A program made the position numbers and the translations under genes. This document shows, in pieces, positions 5,770-7,319 of a stretch of 7,319 nucleotides of DNA (its first letter is position 1; the number at the start of each line of letters is the position of its first letter). Source of the DNA: Ruminiclostridium sp. (lineage in GTDB: Bacteria; Bacillota; Clostridia; Oscillospirales; Oscillospiraceae); the NCBI GenBank assembly GCA_017560855.1, contig JAFZEB010000119.1, positions 1-7,319 of the forward strand, written 5' to 3'. A model generated the notes under the pieces. It made no database searches, had not been told where the DNA came from, and worked only from the letters and a program-made list of their open reading frames with translations.

Positions 5770-5895
5770 AGGGGGTTACCTCCTGTGTAAAAAATCAGCG
5801 ATAGCTGTCCTTGATGGGGCTATCATATCATAATTTCAGGGCCAACGCCACTCCTGTTTTGGGAAAATGTCGGCCCTGTCAGAGGAAGTCAGTAC
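5770..5895. promoter_or_regulatory. divergent intergenic region, promoters not clearly resolved
   Basis: These 126 bp must drive both the leftward MtnA-like gene and the rightward ABC-F gene. The AT-rich core at 5821-5837 contains two overlapping minus-strand TATGAT boxes (complement of 5822-5827 and 5827-5832) that could be -10 elements, but no good -35 lies at the right distance. CATAAT (5829-5834) could be a plus-strand -10, again without a good -35. ATAGC (5801-5805) and GCTAT (5819-5823) form a short dyad. No riboswitch or antibiotic-type leader ORF was recognised. Confidence 0.3.
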
Positions 5896-7319
5896 ATGAT
5901 CGATATTGCGGTACGAGAAATCACAAAAGAATACGAGGTGGGTCAGCCCGTCCTCAACGGTCTTACCTTCCAGGTGGACACCGGCGAGCGGGTGGGCATC
6001 CTGGGCCGCAACGGCTCGGGTAAGACCACCCTCTTCCGAATCCTCACCGGCCAGGAGTTTGCCGACAGCGGCGATGTGATCATCGCCCCCGGCAAGCGGC
6101 TGGGCCTCATCTCCCAGATCCCTGTCTACCCCGTGGGCTTTACGGTGGAGGACGTTCTGCGGACGGCCTTCGACCACCTGAAAGCCATGGAGGAGGAGAT
6201 GCACGACCTCTCCCACCAGCTCTCCGGCGGGGACAAGGACCTGCTGGCCCGGTACGACCGGCTCCAGGTGGCCTTTGAGACCGGGGGCGGCTACGAGACC
6301 GAGACCCGGCTGGAAAAGGTCTGTTCCGGTCTGGGCATTGAAAAATCCTTCCGGGAAAAGTTCTTTGCCGACCTGTCCGGCGGCGAGAAGACCCGGATCA
6401 ACCTGGCCCGTCTGATCCTGGTGGACACCGAGATCCTCCTGCTGGACGAGCCCACCAACCACCTGGATCTGAACGCCACCATCTGGCTGGAGGAGTATAT
6501 CAAGACCTATAAGGGTACCGTCCTCATCATCTCCCATGACCGGTACTTCCTGGACCGAACCATCGACCGGGTCATTGAGGTGCGGGACGGCAAGGCCGAG
6601 TTCTACTCCGGCAACTACTCCTTCTATGCCGTGGAAAAGGAAAAACGGTACTTAGAGCAGCTTCGCCAGTACCAGAAGGAACAGGCAGAATTAAAACGTC
6701 TGTCAGATACTGTCCGCTCCATGCACGAGCACAACACCGAGCTCCTTCACAAGCGGGCCTTCTCCATCGAAAAGCGTATGGCCAAGATGGCGGGCACCGC
6801 CCGGCCCACCAAGGTCAAAAAGATGAACGTGAAGTTCGGCACCGCCGAGTTCCATGCCGACGATCTGCTGGAACTGAAGAACCTGGACAAGGCCTTCGGG
6901 GCCCAGAAGCTCTTTGACGACGTCTCCCTTCGGGTGGAGGACGGGGACCGGATCGCCCTCATCGGCGACAACGGCACCGGCAAGTCCACCCTGTTGAAGA
7001 TCATCCTGGGGGAGGAACTCCAGGACGGGGGCACCGTGAAGCAGGGCGGCACGGTGAAGACTGGCTACCTGCCCCAGCAGGTGAAGTTCGAGGACCCCAG
7101 CCGGACTTTGTTCGAGACCATGCTCTACGAGGCCAACTGCAATGCCCAGCAGGCCCGTGACCGCCTGGGTACCTTCCAGTTCCAGGGGGAGGACGTCTTC
7201 AAGACGGTCTCCGTCCTGTCCGGCGGCGAGCAGAGCCGCCTGCGGCTGTGCATCCTCATGGATGAGAAGGTTAACTTCCTCATCCTGGACGATCCCACCA
7301 ACAATCTGGACCTGGAGTC
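5896..7319 (+). CDS. ABC-F family ATPase (runs off right edge)
   Basis: These are the first 474 residues of a soluble tandem-ATPase ABC-F protein; such proteins bind the ribosomal E site, help stalled translation, and some protect from antibiotics. ATPase domain 1 has Walker A GRNGSGKT (37-44), signature LSGGEK (160-165), Walker B LLLDEPTNHLD (181-191) and switch His in ISHDRYF (212-218). The inter-domain linker at about 245-310 is charged and helical, rich in Lys, Arg, Glu and Gln, as expected for the tRNA-facing segment. Domain 2 has Walker A GDNGTGKS (357-364), LSGGEQ (441-446) and Walker B LILDDPTNNLD (462-472). The second domain has D466 where the catalytic Glu normally stands. No long arm insertion as in EttA is seen in domain 1, so it is closer to the Uup/YdiF type; resistance cannot be inferred. 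The start ATG has a weak AGAGGA ribosome binding site about 10 nt upstream. Confidence 0.93.
   Translation, partial: MIDIAVREITKEYEVGQPVLNGLTFQVDTGERVGILGRNGSGKTTLFRILTGQEFADSGDVIIAPGKRLGLISQIPVYPVGFTVEDVLRTAFDHLKAMEEEMHDLSHQLSGGDKDLLARYDRLQVAFETGGGYETETRLEKVCSGLGIEKSFREKFFADLSGGEKTRINLARLILVDTEILLLDEPTNHLDLNATIWLEEYIKTYKGTVLIISHDRYFLDRTIDRVIEVRDGKAEFYSGNYSFYAVEKEKRYLEQLRQYQKEQAELKRLSDTVRSMHEHNTELLHKRAFSIEKRMAKMAGTARPTKVKKMNVKFGTAEFHADDLLELKNLDKAFGAQKLFDDVSLRVEDGDRIALIGDNGTGKSTLLKIILGEELQDGGTVKQGGTVKTGYLPQQVKFEDPSRTLFETMLYEANCNAQQARDRLGTFQFQGEDVFKTVSVLSGGEQSRLRLCILMDEKVNFLILDDPTNNLDLE

Noticed and set aside
4543..5790. 415-codon plus-strand frame starting in the hairpin block
   Set aside because: Most of it is antisense to the MtnA-like gene, and its start reads through the hairpin block and the bidirectional terminator without a ribosome binding site.
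5836..6537. Minus-strand frame opposite the ABC-F gene
   Set aside because: Antisense to the first ATPase domain with intact Walker and signature motifs; the product looks low-complexity.

Overview
The window looks like ordinary chromosome from a Gram-positive Clostridia-type bacterium, most likely an Oscillospiraceae gut anaerobe of the Flavonifractor/Lawsonibacter kind. This is inferred from GC-rich genes with strong C/G third positions, AT-rich intergenic DNA, GGAGG-type ribosome binding sites and the protein families present. No phage, insertion sequence, CRISPR array, tRNA or rRNA was recognised.

Layout, left to right. (1) Positions 1-1340, minus strand: the 5' part of a ClpC-type AAA+ chaperone gene that runs off the left edge. 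It is preceded by a possible 50-codon ORF whose stop overlaps the clpC GTG start by 4 nt. (2) 1341-1607: AT-rich divergent intergenic region with several dyads and a good promoter for the next gene. (3) 1608-1799, plus: a 63-residue 2[4Fe-4S] ferredoxin with its own promoter and a strong intrinsic terminator. (4) 1920-4493, plus: a promoter, a 5' leader with two hairpins, then ddl and murF. These two consecutive enzymes make D-Ala-D-Ala and attach it to the peptidoglycan precursor; they are 19 nt apart and almost certainly one operon. (5) 4494-4713: a hairpin-packed convergent intergenic region ending in a bidirectional terminator. (6) 4714-5769, minus: an eIF2B/MtnA-superfamily protein that has lost the catalytic cysteine and the RGAP motif of true methylthioribose-1-phosphate isomerases, while keeping the catalytic-type aspartate. 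(7) 5896-7319, plus: most of an ABC-F ATPase running off the right edge, with Asp in place of the usual catalytic Glu in its second ATPase domain.

Only ddl and murF share a clear pathway. The other genes are separate transcription units for proteolysis/stress, electron transfer, an unassigned sugar-phosphate-type enzyme, and translation or antibiotic protection. I do not see a coherent new multi-gene system. The observations most worth checking are the MtnA-like protein with its altered active site, the hairpin block at 4509-4670 as a possible interspersed repeat, the small ORF coupled to clpC, and the operator-like dyads at 1403-1453.
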